Assembly: GCA_017412445.1 (NCBI GenBank) | Contig: JAFPYA010000156.1 | Location: 1 to 6,764, forward strand | Reading direction: 5' to 3' | Source: Clostridia bacterium | GTDB lineage: Bacteria; Bacillota; Clostridia; Christensenellales; Aristaeellaceae | DNA: 6,764 bases | Shown: positions 5,945 to 6,764 of the stretch, piece after piece | How the letters are laid out: each line of letters opens with the position of its first letter | Position numbering within the stretch: the stretch's first letter is position 1 | The notes under the pieces: generated by a model | Told to the model about the DNA's origin: nothing | What the model saw: only the letters and a program-made list of their open reading frames with translations | The model's database searches: none | Made by a program: the position numbers and the translations under genes

Positions 5945-6764
5945 ATGGATGAAAAGAAAAAAAGGATAGACATCTGTTATCGCAGGTACGATTTGCCGGT
6001 GGAGTTTCCCTTGGTCGCGCTGACCGGCGACAGCTGGGTTTCAAAAAACTCGCCGCTTACGCGCATGCACTTTCACAACTGCCTCGAAATCGGCTTGCTG
6101 CTGAACGGCGAATGCCGCGTCTACACCGAAACCCGCACCTATGACGTCAAGGCGCCAGCCGTCGTGTTCATGCCGCCGAACGCCCTGCATTTCACTACAG
6201 CGCTGGGCGCCGAAACCTGCGGCTGGAACTGGATATACACGGACATAGGCCGTATGTGCCCCGCGCTGTCCCCGGAGGCGCTCGCGCATATAAGCAGGAT
6301 GCAGCAATATTCGGCGAATATTTGCCTTATAGTGCCGGGCGGCGAGCATCCCGAGGTGTACGAGCTCACGCGCCTGATTGCAGGCGAAATGGCGCGCAAA
6401 AGCGCCGATTACCGCGAAGAAGTGCGCGCTTTGATGTACGCGCTGTCGGTAATGCTCACCCGCTTCAGCTTGGAGGAGGTGCGCGAGCAGGCTTCACCTG
6501 TAAAGCTTATGGCGTCTCTGAGCCCTGCGATAAAATACGTAGAGGCAAACTTTGCCGAGAGCTTCAAGGTGGATGCGCTTGCCGACGCGTGCCACATAAG
6601 CGAGGCGCATTTCAGACGGCTGTTCAGGCAGGTGTACAACATGTCGCCGCTTGAATACATCGAAAACCTGAGAATCGAATACGCCTGCGACCTGCTTTAT
6701 AACTGTGACTACTCAGTAACTCAGGTGGGGGTGCTCGCGGGCTTTTCGTCCGCCTCGTCCTTCA
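5945..6764 (+). CDS. AraC-family transcriptional regulator with N-terminal cupin domain (3' end cut off)
   Basis: The reading frame from ATG 5945 stays open to the window edge (273 full codons), so the C-terminus is missing. The start lies 2 nt after the permease stop (TAGAAATG) and has no good ribosome site, so translation is probably coupled to the permease; a later non-ATG start is possible, but the next in-frame ATG is codon 41, inside the cupin. The N-terminal sugar-sensing domain shows MHFHNCLEIGLLLNGE (41-56), with H42, H44 and E48 in the usual cupin positions, and VFMPPNALHF (74-83). The C-terminal DNA-binding domain begins near 195: YVEANF (198-203), first helix-turn-helix about 209-239 with ACHISEAHFRRLFRQ, and second helix-turn-helix starting at about 254 with SVTQVGVLAGFSSASSF at the edge. 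Perhaps 15-30 residues are missing. As last gene of the sugar operon it probably senses the imported sugar and controls the operon promoter. Confidence 0.92.
   Translation, partial: MDEKKKRIDICYRRYDLPVEFPLVALTGDSWVSKNSPLTRMHFHNCLEIGLLLNGECRVYTETRTYDVKAPAVVFMPPNALHFTTALGAETCGWNWIYTDIGRMCPALSPEALAHISRMQQYSANICLIVPGGEHPEVYELTRLIAGEMARKSADYREEVRALMYALSVMLTRFSLEEVREQASPVKLMASLSPAIKYVEANFAESFKVDALADACHISEAHFRRLFRQVYNMSPLEYIENLRIEYACDLLYNCDYSVTQVGVLAGFSSASSF

Overview
The window reads as part of a Bacillota genome, most likely an uncultured gut- or rumen-type Clostridia lineage. This is inferred from strong AGGAGG-type ribosome sites, the Bacillota-typical LplA/LplB/YtcP transporter type, an MrfA-like helicase tail, and moderately GC-rich DNA that still uses many ATA and AGG codons. 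All supported genes are on the + strand.

Layout: (1) positions 2-352 are the last 116 codons of an MrfA/YprA-type DUF1998 helicase, followed by an intrinsic terminator at 434-470. (2) Positions 353-719 are a 367-base non-coding region. It holds that terminator, a cluster of short palindromes (550-608), a plausible sigma-A promoter (620-647) and a short structured leader. (3) Positions 720-5942 form a carbohydrate-uptake operon: a cytoplasmic clan GH-A glycoside hydrolase (beta-galactosidase-like, DUF5597-type C-terminus), an extracellular LplA-type solute-binding protein, and two permeases of the LplB and YtcP/LplC types. (4) From 5945 to the window edge runs an AraC-family regulator with an N-terminal cupin domain. 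It starts 2 nt after the second permease stop and is cut off within its second helix-turn-helix.

Proposed working model (inference): the binding protein captures a galactoside or similar oligosaccharide outside the cell, the two permeases carry it in using an ATPase encoded elsewhere, and the hydrolase cleaves it in the cytoplasm. The AraC protein probably senses the sugar and controls the promoter in front of the hydrolase. Intercistronic hairpins on both sides of the binding-protein gene, plus its distinct codon use, suggest that this gene is expressed more strongly than its neighbours.

I see no mobile element, CRISPR array, RNA gene or defence system. The gene set is a recognisable type of sugar locus, not a new class of system. 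The less ordinary points are the palindrome cluster upstream of the operon, the binding protein without a lipobox, the unknown substrate, and the intercistronic RNA structures.
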